43,907 nt of DNA from Oscillospiraceae bacterium (GCA_031255415.1 JAIRSO010000030.1:1-43907), one strand, 5' to 3'. Positions 1 through 7,570 are shown, numbered from the stretch's first letter. The notes: generated from the sequence alone by a model not told the origin. Numbers and translations: made by a program.

Positions 1-185
1 GAGCCGCCGACTATGGCGCTTGTCTGCGCCGCCCACGCCGCCGAGGTAGGCGCTGGCAGTTCCGCGCTTCCCATCAGTCCGGATCTCGAAAAAATATACA
101 GCAAAACTAGCCCAAAGGATGATCCCAGTACGATTCCCACATAGTAAAACCTGCGCGTCGCGTCTTTTTCGCCGCCGATCTCGTA
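1..185 (-). CDS. Partial membrane-protein reading frame running off the left edge
   Basis: A minus-strand frame stays open from position 185 (after a TGA at 188-186) to the edge of the window. Its translation has a convincing hydrophobic segment (FYYVGIVLGSSFGLVLLYIF) followed by a small polar and alanine-rich stretch, and its codon choice resembles neighbouring genes. There is no ATG; a GTG at 140-138 is the only plausible start and its upstream GCAGG is a weak ribosome site. The frame overlaps the enolase-like fragment in another frame, so this may be the damaged N-terminal end of a membrane protein or an assembly or deletion junction. The family is not recognised. Confidence 0.3.
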
Positions 186-355
186 TCAGTCTCTGGATAG
201 CCTTCGAAAAGATCAGGCCACGCTGGGTGCTGACGCTTGTTATCGTAGCACTCAATGATGAAGCCGTGGGGAACAGCCGCCGCCAACTGCACATGGAATT
301 GCGGCACATGGTGCGGTGAACCAAACTGCGATTGCGGCGCGTGAGGTGAATTTAA
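107..355 (-). pseudogene. Remnant of an enolase-superfamily (mandelate racemase-like) C-terminus
   Basis: A minus-strand frame, open from 355 and stopped by TAG at 107, contains SPHHVPQFHVQLAAAVPHGF followed by a short IIECYD stretch and HPAWPDLFEGYPE. From memory this resembles the end of the barrel domain of mandelate-racemase/muconate-lactonizing-type dehydratases, where HxHLAAAxPN precedes a W-P-D-F segment. Complete members are about 350-400 residues, so less than a quarter is present. After EGYPE the similarity stops and the sequence enters a frame overlapping a membrane-protein fragment. I read this as a decayed or truncated gene; the GTG at 307 would be an internal start only. A database search would decide the family. 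Confidence 0.4.
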
Positions 356-576
356 TTATGGATTCAGGTTATATATTAGTGAATACTCTTATGCATTTCA
401 GCCTTTCTATCCCTATACCGGCGCAATCAAATTTCCAGCCATGTCAAGCGTTGCTGTTAAAACTTGCCACAGTAGACGGCATTCATATTGTATGGTCGAA
501 CCACATACCAGCCCACGCCGAACCCGCAGCCGCCTTCCCTCCTCGCCAATGAGGGGGAGATGAGGCGTGCCCGTCA
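356..576. other. Intergenic stretch without a convincing gene
   Basis: Several short frames cross this stretch but none has a ribosome site or a recognisable protein. Around 525-570 there is a CCTCCTCGCC-AATGAGGGGGAGATGAGGCG segment that loosely resembles the REP-like units found at 21196-21406 and 24129-24324 (shared GGGGGAGAT core). It could be a decayed copy of such an element. Confidence 0.35.
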
Positions 577-1311
577 TCACTCCAATCCCCCCAAAACCCG
601 CACGAACTCCGACCAATCCCAGACATGCAGGTGTTCTTGTACAGGTACAATTCTCTCATGCGGAGCGAAGTCATTTTTGAGGGTTAGGTCCTCGTACCAC
701 ACGGGGAAGATTCCAGCCGCCGCCGCGCCGGGAATATCCGCGATCACCGAGTCTCCGCAGAACCAAACGTCCCGGGCGGGCAGATCCGCCTTGCGCAGCG
801 CGGTTTCAAACAGCATCCTGCTGGGCTTGCGCAGCACATAATCGCACGAGGTCATTATAAACTCAAACTTATGTTCGGGAAAGAATGATTCTATCCTATG
901 CCGCATCGCGCCGCCGGAGTAGGACGTATTGCTGATAACGCCGGATCGATACCCGTTATCGCGCAGAAACTTCAGCATCTCCCGCACATGCGGCAGATAC
1001 GCCCCGGGCGCGGCCCCGTCCCACCATACCTGTTCGATCTCCTGATCGGTCAGCGAGAACTCAAGCCGCTGGTATTCATACGCGAGCCTCTGGAAAGCGA
1101 CTTGGCATATCTCTATGTTCCCGGTTTTCGTCTTTTCAGCCAGCTCGCCGTACAATTTCTCGTTGAAACTGTTCACCTGTTCCGCCGATAGATTCAGCGG
1201 ATTGGCTGTAACGTGCCGCATCAACGCCTTCGTGCCGCGCAGAGTGTCAAACCCCACCTCAGCTAGCAGCGTGTGCCCGTAATCGAACATGATCATCCGA
1301 GGTTTCCTCAT
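577..1311 (-). CDS. HAD-superfamily hydrolase
   Basis: A 244-residue soluble protein of the haloacid dehalogenase superfamily, which usually removes phosphate from small metabolites through an aspartyl-phosphate. Motif I is FDYGHT, with the nucleophile at D10; the usual second aspartate (DxDxT) is G12, so the general acid/base of classic HAD phosphatases is not in its normal place. Motif II is VISNTS, motif III is RKPS and motif IV is GDSVIADIPGA. The alpha-helical insertion between motifs I and II fits a C1 cap. The ATG at 1311 follows directly on the TGA of the upstream Gx gene (TGAATG), so it is probably translationally coupled to the leftward operon. The substrate cannot be told from sequence. 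Confidence 0.85.
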   Translation of the reverse strand: MRKPRMIMFDYGHTLLAEVGFDTLRGTKALMRHVTANPLNLSAEQVNSFNEKLYGELAEKTKTGNIEICQVAFQRLAYEYQRLEFSLTDQEIEQVWWDGAAPGAYLPHVREMLKFLRDNGYRSGVISNTSYSGGAMRHRIESFFPEHKFEFIMTSCDYVLRKPSRMLFETALRKADLPARDVWFCGDSVIADIPGAAAAGIFPVWYEDLTLKNDFAPHERIVPVQEHLHVWDWSEFVRVLGGLE

Positions 1312-1869
1312 TCAGTCAACGCCTCTCTTCTCGTTAATATTTATACCAGCGTATCTATCAACCATGCCGAACCGCCTCGCCGCCGGCAACAACGCGCGCA
1401 GTATCGCGGCGGTGATTATTCCCGACACGATCCCGGACGCAACGAGCATCGGCGCGTAAGCCGCCAGCGCCAGCGACGAATATATGAACCGTATCACAAC
1501 CAACTGCCCGGCGTTATGAGCCACCGCGCCCGCGACGCTCAACATCACATACGACACGCGCTCCCGAAACGCCGAGACCAGCGCGATCATCACAACGGCG
1601 GACAATATCCCCCCCGATAAACTCAACGCGCCAGCGACCGCGCCGCGCGTAATAAACGCGAACATCCCCTTCAGCGCGGCGACCACCAGCGCGTCCCTTC
1701 TCCCGGCGAAGAACGCCGCGTACATAACGGTTATGTTCGCAAGTCCGATCCTCGCGCCCGGAACCGGAGCGGGAACGGGGATCATCCCCTCGACGATCGA
1801 CAGCACGACCGCCAGCGCGAACAGCATCCCGTCCAGCGTCACGCGCCGAACCAACCCCTCGCGATTCAT
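1312..1869 (-). CDS. Gx transporter family / heptaprenyl diphosphate synthase component I-like membrane protein
   Basis: A hydrophobic protein of 185 residues from the ATG at 1869 (MNREGLVRRVTLDGM). A longer frame goes upstream to 1998 but that extension is arginine-rich and overlaps the preceding gene, so I prefer 1869, which overlaps the NusG domain II gene by ATGA. The features P-x-P-x-P-GARIGLANI and SLSGGILSAVVM recall the Hpre_diP_synt_I (Gx) family, which is annotated either as a heptaprenyl diphosphate synthase subunit or as a small ECF-like membrane transporter. About five membrane spans are visible. In gut Clostridia this gene often follows a NusG domain II gene, as here. Its substrate is unknown; the prenyl synthase name should not be taken as proven. 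Confidence 0.8.
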   Translation of the reverse strand: MNREGLVRRVTLDGMLFALAVVLSIVEGMIPVPAPVPGARIGLANITVMYAAFFAGRRDALVVAALKGMFAFITRGAVAGALSLSGGILSAVVMIALVSAFRERVSYVMLSVAGAVAHNAGQLVVIRFIYSSLALAAYAPMLVASGIVSGIITAAILRALLPAARRFGMVDRYAGININEKRGVD

Positions 1870-2249
1870 CGGGCGATCGAGTCGATCCCGCCGCCGGACT
1901 CCTCCGCGACGCGGATCATCACGCCATTGGGCAGGCACGCCGCGAACGATCCGGGCAGCGAGATAACCCCCGTGCGAACGCATACCTGATCCGGACAATC
2001 GGACGACTCAAACCAAACCCCATGCCCCTCTTTTCTGATAACAACGGAGGGCGCGCCGGGCAAAGCAAACTCCAGCGCGCCCTCGTCCGTCAAGTCCAAC
2101 ACCCTCGCCAGCCTCCCGCCCGCGTATATCTCAGCCCGCGCGGGCTTCCCAGCGGCGTATCCACGATACGCGAGCCATCCGGCAGCCGACAGCGCGGCGG
2201 CAGCCACAATCATCACAATATCCAGCCGCCTGATAAACCGCCTGCTCAA
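1866..2249 (-). CDS. NusG domain II-containing protein
   Basis: A 127-residue protein with an N-terminal membrane anchor (IVMIVAAAALSAAGWLAY) and an exported domain. The segment ending in SSDCPDQVCVRTGVIS, followed by SFAACLPNGVMIRV, is the signature of the NusG_II family: small exported proteins that share a fold with the insertion domain of some NusG proteins but have nothing to do with transcription. The paired cysteines (CPDQVC) and the downstream ACLPN are typical. It overlaps its neighbours by ATGA on both sides (2246-2249 and 1866-1869), so it sits inside a tightly coupled operon between an ECF substrate-binding subunit and a Gx protein. Function is unknown; a role in membrane redox or flavin-linked processes is sometimes suggested by context. 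Confidence 0.85.
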   Translation of the reverse strand: MSRRFIRRLDIVMIVAAAALSAAGWLAYRGYAAGKPARAEIYAGGRLARVLDLTDEGALEFALPGAPSVVIRKEGHGVWFESSDCPDQVCVRTGVISLPGSFAACLPNGVMIRVAEESGGGIDSIAR

Positions 2250-2857
2250 GCCAAACCGAACCGTGTCGCGTGCCGCGCGCTAGCCCTAAGCATCAGCGCG
2301 TACACCGGGATCATGATCGCGGCGTTGACGACGCGCGGCGGCAGCGTCACCAGTATGCTCACATGCTGCATCGACGCGATCCAGTATGAGTTAAGGATCA
2401 TCGAGCACACAATCTGGCTCAGCGCCACGCCCGGGAGTATCTGCCAGAACGTAGCCGAACCCAGCGCCGCAGCGTCAGGCTCGTGCGCGAGCCGGATTCT
2501 CCTGCGCTGTATCAGCGCCAGCGTCACCGACACGATCACCCCGGACAGCCCCATATCAACGCCGATGCCCGGGTGGTAGAACCCTATCGGAGCGATAGCC
2601 CACTTTAGGAAGTCCGATATCACGCCGACGATGAACCCGCCCAGCGGCCCGAAACACAGCGCGCTCAAATGCACGGGCAGCAGGTTGATGGAAATCTTCA
2701 GCGTATACGTGCCGCCGAACGGGATGATGTTGAAGCTCAACGCCGTGCCCAGCACCACGCCAAGCGAACACAGCAGTCCCATCGACACCACCGACTTGAC
2801 GGACCAAACCTTCCGCCGCGATGTTACCGGCGCGGCAGACGCGCCGCCGCGCGTCAT
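2246..2857 (-). CDS. ECF transporter S component, FolT-like
   Basis: A 203-residue integral membrane protein. The start at 2857 is set by AAGGAGAAGG six or so bases upstream of the ATG; a longer frame to 2968 exists but has no such site. Segments such as INLLPVHLSALCFGPLGGF and AIAPIGFYHPGIGVDMGLSG match the S-component fold of energy-coupling-factor transporters, closest in my memory to the folate-family (FolT) subunits. The S component binds the vitamin and docks with the EcfA/EcfT energising module, of which an ecfA2-ecfT pair lies at 9637-11345. The gene heads a leftward operon with NusG_II, Gx and HAD genes. No THF riboswitch was recognised upstream. Folate specificity is an inference; riboflavin or another vitamin is possible. 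Confidence 0.75.
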   Translation of the reverse strand: MTRGGASAAPVTSRRKVWSVKSVVSMGLLCSLGVVLGTALSFNIIPFGGTYTLKISINLLPVHLSALCFGPLGGFIVGVISDFLKWAIAPIGFYHPGIGVDMGLSGVIVSVTLALIQRRRIRLAHEPDAAALGSATFWQILPGVALSQIVCSMILNSYWIASMQHVSILVTLPPRVVNAAIMIPVYALMLRASARHATRFGLA

Positions 2858-2934
2858 AACCTTCTCCTTGATCGCGCCGCGGCAAACCCTCCGGTCTTGA
2901 CATAGCCTATCGCTGTCATTACAATCGGTTTCAT
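2854..2934 (-). CDS. 26-codon leader ORF coupled to the ECF S component
   Basis: Upstream of the FolT-like gene an ATG at 2934, preceded by GGGAGGGC seven bases away, opens a 26-codon frame (MKPIVMTAIGYVKT then an arginine-rich end) that stops in TGA overlapping the ATG of the next gene (ATGA at 2857-2854). Length, ribosome site and overlap suggest that it is translated and couples to the downstream start. The first residues resemble the start of TrmO-type tRNA methyltransferases (KPIGYVKT), so it could also be a vestige of such a gene that now serves as a leader. Confidence 0.4.
   Translation of the reverse strand: MKPIVMTAIGYVKTGGFAAARSRRRL
2897..2925 (+). promoter_or_regulatory. Sigma-A type promoter of queT
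   Basis: TTGACA at 2897-2902, a 17-base spacer, and TACAAT at 2920-2925 give a near-consensus housekeeping promoter. Transcription would start near 2932, leaving a leader of about 70 bases before the queT GTG. The leader contains the hairpin ACTGG-AAA-CCAGT (2949-2961). I do not recognise a preQ1 riboswitch in it. Confidence 0.7.
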
Positions 2935-2958
2935 ATACAGCCCTCCCAACTGGAAACC

Positions 2959-2987
2959 AGTATAACACGGATTGCCCTGTTTGGAAA
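2959..2987 (-). promoter_or_regulatory. Promoter of the leftward ECF S component operon
   Basis: Read on the minus strand: TTTCCA (2987-2982), 17 bases, TATACT (2964-2959). Start near 2952. The -10 hexamer is good and the -35 is weak. It faces the queT promoter such that the first roughly 20 bases of the two transcripts would be complementary. Confidence 0.55.
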
Positions 2988-3000
2988 GGAGGCCGAACGC

Positions 3001-3537
3001 GTGAACAAGCAAGGATCGAACCCGTTCGCCGAGGATCTCAAGAGCCTGATCAACCTGTTCCGCCGTCCGACGGTGCGCCAGCTCACCACCGCCGGACTGA
3101 TCGCCGGGGTATACGCGGCGGTAACGATGCTGCTTTCGCCGTTGAGCTACGGCCCGATACAGCTGCGCGTCTCCGAGGCGATGACCCTGCTGCCGATACT
3201 GTTACCGGAGGCGGTTCCGGGGCTGTTCGTCGGGTGCGTCGTCGCGAACATTATAAGCTTGTATGGTTTGCCCGACATAATATTCGGATCGCTAGCTACG
3301 CTGATAGCAGCCGTGCTGACATATCGGCTGCGCAGAAACACGTGGCTTGCCGCGCTGCCTCCGGTTCTGGTCAACGCGGTGATCATCGGCTGGCTGATAT
3401 GGTGGCAAGCCGGGGAGCCGTTCTTCATGTCTGCGTTGACCGTGGGCGGCGGCGAGGCTTTGTCGGTGTATATACTGGGCTTCGCGCTGATAACGGGGCT
3501 AAAGAAGGCTCTGCCCAAGAAATATCAGCAGCCGTAA
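3001..3537 (+). CDS. queT: QueT family transporter (queuosine-precursor ECF S component)
   Basis: A 178-residue membrane protein that starts with GTG after AAAGGAGG (2985-2992 region). It has a short cytoplasmic N-terminus and about five hydrophobic segments. The stretches YAAVTMLLSPLSYGPIQLRV, SEAMTLLPIL and FVGCVVANIISLYGLPDIIFG are typical of the QueT family, the substrate-binding subunits of ECF transporters associated with preQ1 salvage for the modified tRNA base queuosine. Its length matches the family. It would need an EcfA/EcfT module in trans, plausibly that at 9637-11345. It is a single gene with its own strong promoter, convergent with the ComB-like gene only 11 bases beyond its stop. 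Confidence 0.88.
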   Translation: MNKQGSNPFAEDLKSLINLFRRPTVRQLTTAGLIAGVYAAVTMLLSPLSYGPIQLRVSEAMTLLPILLPEAVPGLFVGCVVANIISLYGLPDIIFGSLATLIAAVLTYRLRRNTWLAALPPVLVNAVIIGWLIWWQAGEPFFMSALTVGGGEALSVYILGFALITGLKKALPKKYQQP

Positions 3538-3548
3538 CGCCGCGCGGA

Positions 3549-4259
3549 CTATGCCGACGTGAACCATCCGTCCCCGCCCAGCGCGGGGACGGACTTTAGC
3601 GTACCCTCTCGCGCGCAATAATCCAGATCGCCCGCGAACCCCAGCCTCAACAACCGTCCAGCGTGCTCCGAGCCTGCCATCGCGCCTCTAATATCGCGCG
3701 CCAACGCACGGTAGAGTATCTTGCACGCTAGCGTGAAATCATCCGCCTCGCGTTCGTCGCCCAGCCTGCTGGCAATCGCTCCGGCGGTCAGAGCGTCCTC
3801 CATCGAGAACCTGCCCGCCGTTCCAGCGCAGACCAACGCCACGTCGGCGAACCCCGACTCCCGTATACGCTCGGCTACCGCGTCGGCATTCAGCAGCGAC
3901 GCTAACCATACGTTCCGCGCACACTTGACCCTGGCTACGGCGCGCGTGCCGTTAGTCGTCGTGACTACGATCGACCTACCGGACACGCGCCTCGCCGTGT
4001 ACTCGAGCGGCGAGTTGCCCAGATCAAAACCATCCACGCGCAAGCCTCCGCGTTCGCCCCCAGCCAGCGCGCCGTATCGATCCGCCAGCGTCCGCGCCTC
4101 CTCGATGGTCTCGACCGCCAGCATCCGCGCGCAGCCGTTCGAGAAAGCGGTGGCGGCGACGCTCGTCATGCGCAGCGTGTCGATCACCAGCGCGAGATCA
4201 ACGCCGATATCGCGCGGAACCGCGCCAAAGGTAGGGTACGCCGACAGCCTCATGCTCAC
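3549..4259 (-). CDS. 2-phosphosulfolactate phosphatase family protein (ComB-like)
   Basis: A 236-residue protein of the ComB family, Mg-dependent phosphatases that hydrolyse 2-phosphosulfolactate to sulfolactate. Recognisable blocks are VIDTLRMTSVAATAFSNG near residues 26-43, GGERGGLRVDGFDLGNSPLE near 67-86, TTTNGTRAVARV near 100-111 and CAGTAGRFSMEDALTAGAIA near 145-165. The family was defined in coenzyme M synthesis in archaea; in bacteria of this kind the physiological role is less clear and no other coenzyme M or sulfolactate gene is nearby. Its ATG overlaps the stop of the upstream aldo/keto reductase by four bases (ATGA at 4256-4259), so the two are co-translated. Confidence 0.88.
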   Translation of the reverse strand: MSMRLSAYPTFGAVPRDIGVDLALVIDTLRMTSVAATAFSNGCARMLAVETIEEARTLADRYGALAGGERGGLRVDGFDLGNSPLEYTARRVSGRSIVVTTTNGTRAVARVKCARNVWLASLLNADAVAERIRESGFADVALVCAGTAGRFSMEDALTAGAIASRLGDEREADDFTLACKILYRALARDIRGAMAGSEHAGRLLRLGFAGDLDYCAREGTLKSVPALGGDGWFTSA

Positions 4260-5254
4260 GCCGAGACGAAGGCCTTGTAATCCTCAAGGCTCTCCGCGAG
4301 AATTTGCGGCGTGTCCAGGCTGTACGGGCACGCCTTGACGCACTTGCCGCACCGGATACATCGCGTGATTTTTTCCATCTCCTCTCGCCAGCGCGGCGTG
4401 ATCCAGTTCGCGGACGGCGATCGGCGAAGCAGGAGCGGCATACGCGCGCAGGTGTTGATCTCGATGCCGGATGGACAGGGCATGCAGTAACCGCACCCCC
4501 TGCAGTAATTGCCCGACAACTGCTCCCGATCGGACTCGATGCGCGATAGCATAGCCTCGTCGAGCGCGGGAGGATTCCGCTCCAGCGCAATGACCTCGTC
4601 CACCTCGCAATCGCGCTGGAATCCCCATATGGGCACAACGTTGGCATAAGGACGCAGGAACGCCATCGTAGGCGCGGCGGACGTAAGCAATCCTCCGGCG
4701 AGTCCCTTCATGCCGATCACGCCGATATCCAGCGAAGCGCACAGTTCAACGAACGATATCTCCTCCCGCGACGATAGCGCGGAGAGAGGATACTGTATTG
4801 TCTCATAATTACCAGAGCGCGCGGCGGCTATCGCGTTGTCCAATCTGTGGCAGGTTATGCCCGCGTGACGTATCAAGCCCTTTGCCTTCGCATCGCGCAT
4901 ACACTCCAGCATCTCTTCGCCGGGCAGAGCGCGGGGGTTATGGAACTGATAGATATCGATGTAATCCGTCTTCATCCGCTCGAGGCTTAGATTCAGATGC
5001 CGCCAGAATACATCGGGCGTACTGGAGCCCGTCTTAGTAGCGATTATGATTTGACTGCGAACGTCCGATAGGCCCAAGCCGATCTTTTCCTCGCTGTCGG
5101 AGTAGCCGTTCGCCGTATCGAAGAAGTTGATCCCGCCGTCGAAGGCGCGCCGCAGAAGCGCCGCGCCGTCTGGTTTAGTGAGCCGCTGAACCGGAAGCGC
5201 TCCGAACCCGGAGCGCGTGACCATCAAGCCAGTTTTTCCGAACACTACCTTATC
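4256..5254 (-). CDS. Aldo/keto reductase with C-terminal ferredoxin-type domain
   Basis: An oxidoreductase of about 332 residues built from an aldo/keto reductase barrel followed by a [4Fe-4S] domain. The barrel shows the active-site tetrad: D and Y in FFDTANGYSDSEEKIG, K in IIIATKTG and H in YQFHNP. The C-terminal part has two cysteine clusters, CRGCGYCMPCPSG and CIRCGKCVKACPYSLDTP. Such fusions are common in anaerobes and are annotated as putative NADPH-dependent reductases of unknown substrate. Start choice: a TTG at 5254 has GGAGGG about eight bases upstream; ATGs at 5269 and 5293 lie in or near a 21-bp repeat and lack such a site. It overlaps the ComB-like gene by ATGA and follows the copper module, perhaps in one transcript. 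Confidence 0.85.
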   Translation of the reverse strand, partial: DKVVFGKTGLMVTRSGFGALPVQRLTKPDGAALLRRAFDGGINFFDTANGYSDSEEKIGLGLSDVRSQIIIATKTGSSTPDVFWRHLNLSLERMKTDYIDIYQFHNPRALPGEEMLECMRDAKAKGLIRHAGITCHRLDNAIAAARSGNYETIQYPLSALSSREEISFVELCASLDIGVIGMKGLAGGLLTSAAPTMAFLRPYANVVPIWGFQRDCEVDEVIALERNPPALDEAMLSRIESDREQLSGNYCRGCGYCMPCPSGIEINTCARMPLLLRRSPSANWITPRWREEMEKITRCIRCGKCVKACPYSLDTPQILAESLEDYKAFVSA

Positions 5255-5432
5255 CAAGAGACGTCCCTCCATCCGACATAACGAACCATTCATCCGACAT
5301 AGCGAACCAATCGCCCGACATAACGAACCGCCACCCCGGCGCAGCTAACCGCGCTCCAGCAAAACAAACCGTCGGTCTATCAAAACAAACCGTCTGCCTG
5401 TTACGATGAGCCCGACCGCGAAACAGCGTCAC
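5250..5432 (-). CDS. Small repeat-containing ORF between copA and the aldo/keto reductase
   Basis: A 60-codon minus-strand frame opens with GTG overlapping the copA stop (GTGA) and has AAGGGG eight bases upstream of the GTG. It ends in TAA at 5250, overlapping the TTG start of the reductase. Because the DNA repeats with a 21-base period, the peptide repeats with a seven-residue period (RFVMSGD, WFAMSDE, WFVMSDG and, earlier, TVCFDRP, TVCFAG). It may be a translated spacer or just the accidental reading of a DNA repeat. No similarity recognised. Confidence 0.25.
   Translation of the reverse strand: MTLFRGRAHRNRQTVCFDRPTVCFAGARLAAPGWRFVMSGDWFAMSDEWFVMSDGGTSLG
5273..5398. repeat. Six degenerate 21-bp tandem repeats
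   Basis: Units begin at 5273, 5294, 5315, 5336, 5357 and 5378. The first three read CCGACATAACGAACC with one change; the last two share CAAAACAAACCGTC; the fourth is diverged, but all keep an AACC at the same phase. The period equals two DNA turns and also seven codons. The array fills the gap between copA and the aldo/keto reductase. Confidence 0.65.
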
Positions 5433-7570
5433 GCCTTGAACCCCTTCAGCCTCAACGCGTTGGACAACACGGATACCGAGCTTAAGCTCATAGCCGCCGC
5501 AGCGAACATGGGGTTAAGCAGCGGCCCGCCGAACAGATACAACACCCCGGCGGCAATCGGTATCCCTATAACGTTATAACCGAACGCCCAGAATAGATTC
5601 TGCTTGATCGTGCGGATCGTGCGCTTGCTAAGCCGGATCGCGGCGGGAACGTCCATCAGATCGGATCGCATCAGCACGATATCCGCGCTCTCCATCGCGA
5701 CGTCCGTGCCGGAGCCGATCGCTATCCCCACGTCGGCCTGCGCCAGCGCGGGCGCGTCGTTGATGCCGTCTCCCACCATCGCCACCGCGTTCCCTCCGGA
5801 TTGAAGCGACTTGATCTTGTCGGCCTTCTCATTCGGGAACACCTCAGCGATAACCTCGTCGATACCCACCCCGGCGGCTATCTTCCCAGCCACCGCCTTG
5901 TTATCCCCGGTCAGCATGACGGTCTTGACCCCCATGCCGTGAAGTTTTGCTATAGCCTCCCCGCTGGACGGCTTGACCGCGTCCTCCACCACTATATTTC
6001 CCATGTGCTTGCCATCGACGAATATACCGCCTCGACCAACCTCCACCGCGCGCCCGTCCACGATCCCCTTAACGCCGCTGCCCGGCGTTTCCTCGAACCC
6101 GTCAACACTATACAACTCGCCGTCAAACGCGTCAACGTATGCCTTCGCGATCGGGTGCGCGCTCATCTTCTCAAGGCTCGCGGCTAAGCGGAACGTTTCG
6201 TATTCGCAATTCACCTGCGTGACCCTCGGCCTGCCCTCGGTCACTGTGCCCGTTTTATCGAACACCACGGTGTTAATCTTGTGCGCGGTCTCCAGCGCCT
6301 CGCCGCTCTTGATGAGAATCCCATGCTCCGCGCCTTTACCCGTCGCCACCATGATCGCGGTGGGCGTAGCCAGTCCCAGCGCGCACGGGCACGCGATGAC
6401 CAGCACCGATATGAATATGGTCAGCGCGAAACGGAAGTCCCCGCCCGTGCCGATCAGCCAGGCCAGTCCGGATACCAGCGCGATCGCGCAGACGATCGGC
6501 ACGAATATCCCGGAAACCTTATCAGCCAGCGCGGCAATCGGAGCCTTCGAGCCTTGCGCGTCCTCAACGAGTCTTACGATCTGCGCGAGCGCGGTGTCGC
6601 TGCCGATCTTCTCCGCGCGGAACCGGATCGTCCCGGTCGTGTTGATCGTCGCGGCGTAAACCGCGCTGCCCGCCTGTTTATCGACCGGCATGCTCTCGCC
6701 CGTCAGCATCGATTCGTCTATCGACGTGCGACCCTCCGTCACGCTGCCGTCCACCGGAATCTTCGCGCCCGGCTTCACTATAACTATATCCCCGACCATC
6801 ACTTCATCTATTGGTATCTCCTTCTCCAGCCCGTCGTGCAGAACCAGAGCCGTTCTAGGAGCCAGCCCCATCAGTTTCTTGATGGCCTCGCTGGTGCGCC
6901 CCTTAGATACCGCCTCCAGCGTCTTGCCCAGCATGATCAGCGTGATGATCGCGGCGGCGGACTCGTAATACAGGCTCTCGACCGCCATATGGCTGCCCGC
7001 CCAAACCAAGAACGTATTGTATACGCTGTATAACATCGCGGCGCTGGTGCCCACCGCTATCAGGCTATCCATGTTCGGGGCGCGCATCCACAGCGCGCGG
7101 AACCCCACCGTGTAAAACCTCCGCCCAGCAATAACGACCGGAACCGCCAGCGCCAGCTCTATCAGCGCGTAAGCAAGCGGGCGCATCATCATCAAGTGAT
7201 CGAGCCGCCGCGCGAACGGGAGCGCCACAGCCTTGATCATCGGAACCATAGCGATATACAGCAGCGGCGCGGTGAATACGGCGGCCGTTATAAACTTCAC
7301 CCACATTAAGCGTATCGCGCGTTCCTTCTTCGCCTGATCCTCGTCGCGGCTGTTGGCCTTCGGTATCGACGCGCCGTAACCCAGTTTGCCTATAGCCGCG
7401 ATGATATCCTCCACCGTAATCCTATCGGGTTCATATAGTACGCGCGCCTTCTCGGCGGCTAGGTTCACGGTTATTTGAATAACGCCCTCCTTGCGCGATA
7501 GAACCCGCTCTATCCTTGCCGAGCACGCGGCGCAGGTCATCCCGCTTATCGCCAGCATTTGCGTAGCCAT
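5429..7570 (-). CDS. copA: Copper-translocating P1B-type ATPase
   Basis: A 713-residue heavy-metal exporting ATPase with all expected elements: an N-terminal HMA metal-binding domain (MTCAAC, residues 11-16), membrane segments at about 90-200, the actuator TGES loop near 290, the transmembrane CPC motif (residues 394-396) that marks Cu(I) transport, the phosphorylation site DKTGT with D438, the HP locus at 472-473, GDGIND near 600 and a final membrane pair carrying YN and MSLSS. Only one HMA domain is present, as in many Clostridia. It pumps Cu(I) out of the cytoplasm using ATP. It starts four bases after the FtrD-like lipoprotein gene stop, within a leftward metal operon. No copper sensor gene (CsoR, CopY) is in the window. 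Confidence 0.95.
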   Translation of the reverse strand: MATQMLAISGMTCAACSARIERVLSRKEGVIQITVNLAAEKARVLYEPDRITVEDIIAAIGKLGYGASIPKANSRDEDQAKKERAIRLMWVKFITAAVFTAPLLYIAMVPMIKAVALPFARRLDHLMMMRPLAYALIELALAVPVVIAGRRFYTVGFRALWMRAPNMDSLIAVGTSAAMLYSVYNTFLVWAGSHMAVESLYYESAAAIITLIMLGKTLEAVSKGRTSEAIKKLMGLAPRTALVLHDGLEKEIPIDEVMVGDIVIVKPGAKIPVDGSVTEGRTSIDESMLTGESMPVDKQAGSAVYAATINTTGTIRFRAEKIGSDTALAQIVRLVEDAQGSKAPIAALADKVSGIFVPIVCAIALVSGLAWLIGTGGDFRFALTIFISVLVIACPCALGLATPTAIMVATGKGAEHGILIKSGEALETAHKINTVVFDKTGTVTEGRPRVTQVNCEYETFRLAASLEKMSAHPIAKAYVDAFDGELYSVDGFEETPGSGVKGIVDGRAVEVGRGGIFVDGKHMGNIVVEDAVKPSSGEAIAKLHGMGVKTVMLTGDNKAVAGKIAAGVGIDEVIAEVFPNEKADKIKSLQSGGNAVAMVGDGINDAPALAQADVGIAIGSGTDVAMESADIVLMRSDLMDVPAAIRLSKRTIRTIKQNLFWAFGYNVIGIPIAAGVLYLFGGPLLNPMFAAAAMSLSSVSVLSNALRLKGFKA

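Noticed and set aside
316-552. A 78-codon plus-strand ORF
   Set aside because: No ribosome site, overlaps the minus-strand enolase remnant, and the composition is unlike neighbouring genes.
2926-3000. preQ1 or THF riboswitch ahead of queT or the FolT-like gene
   Set aside because: I looked for the preQ1-I pseudoknot pattern and the THF core motifs on the correct strands. Only a short ACTGG/CCAGT hairpin is present. A covariance search could still find an unusual variant.
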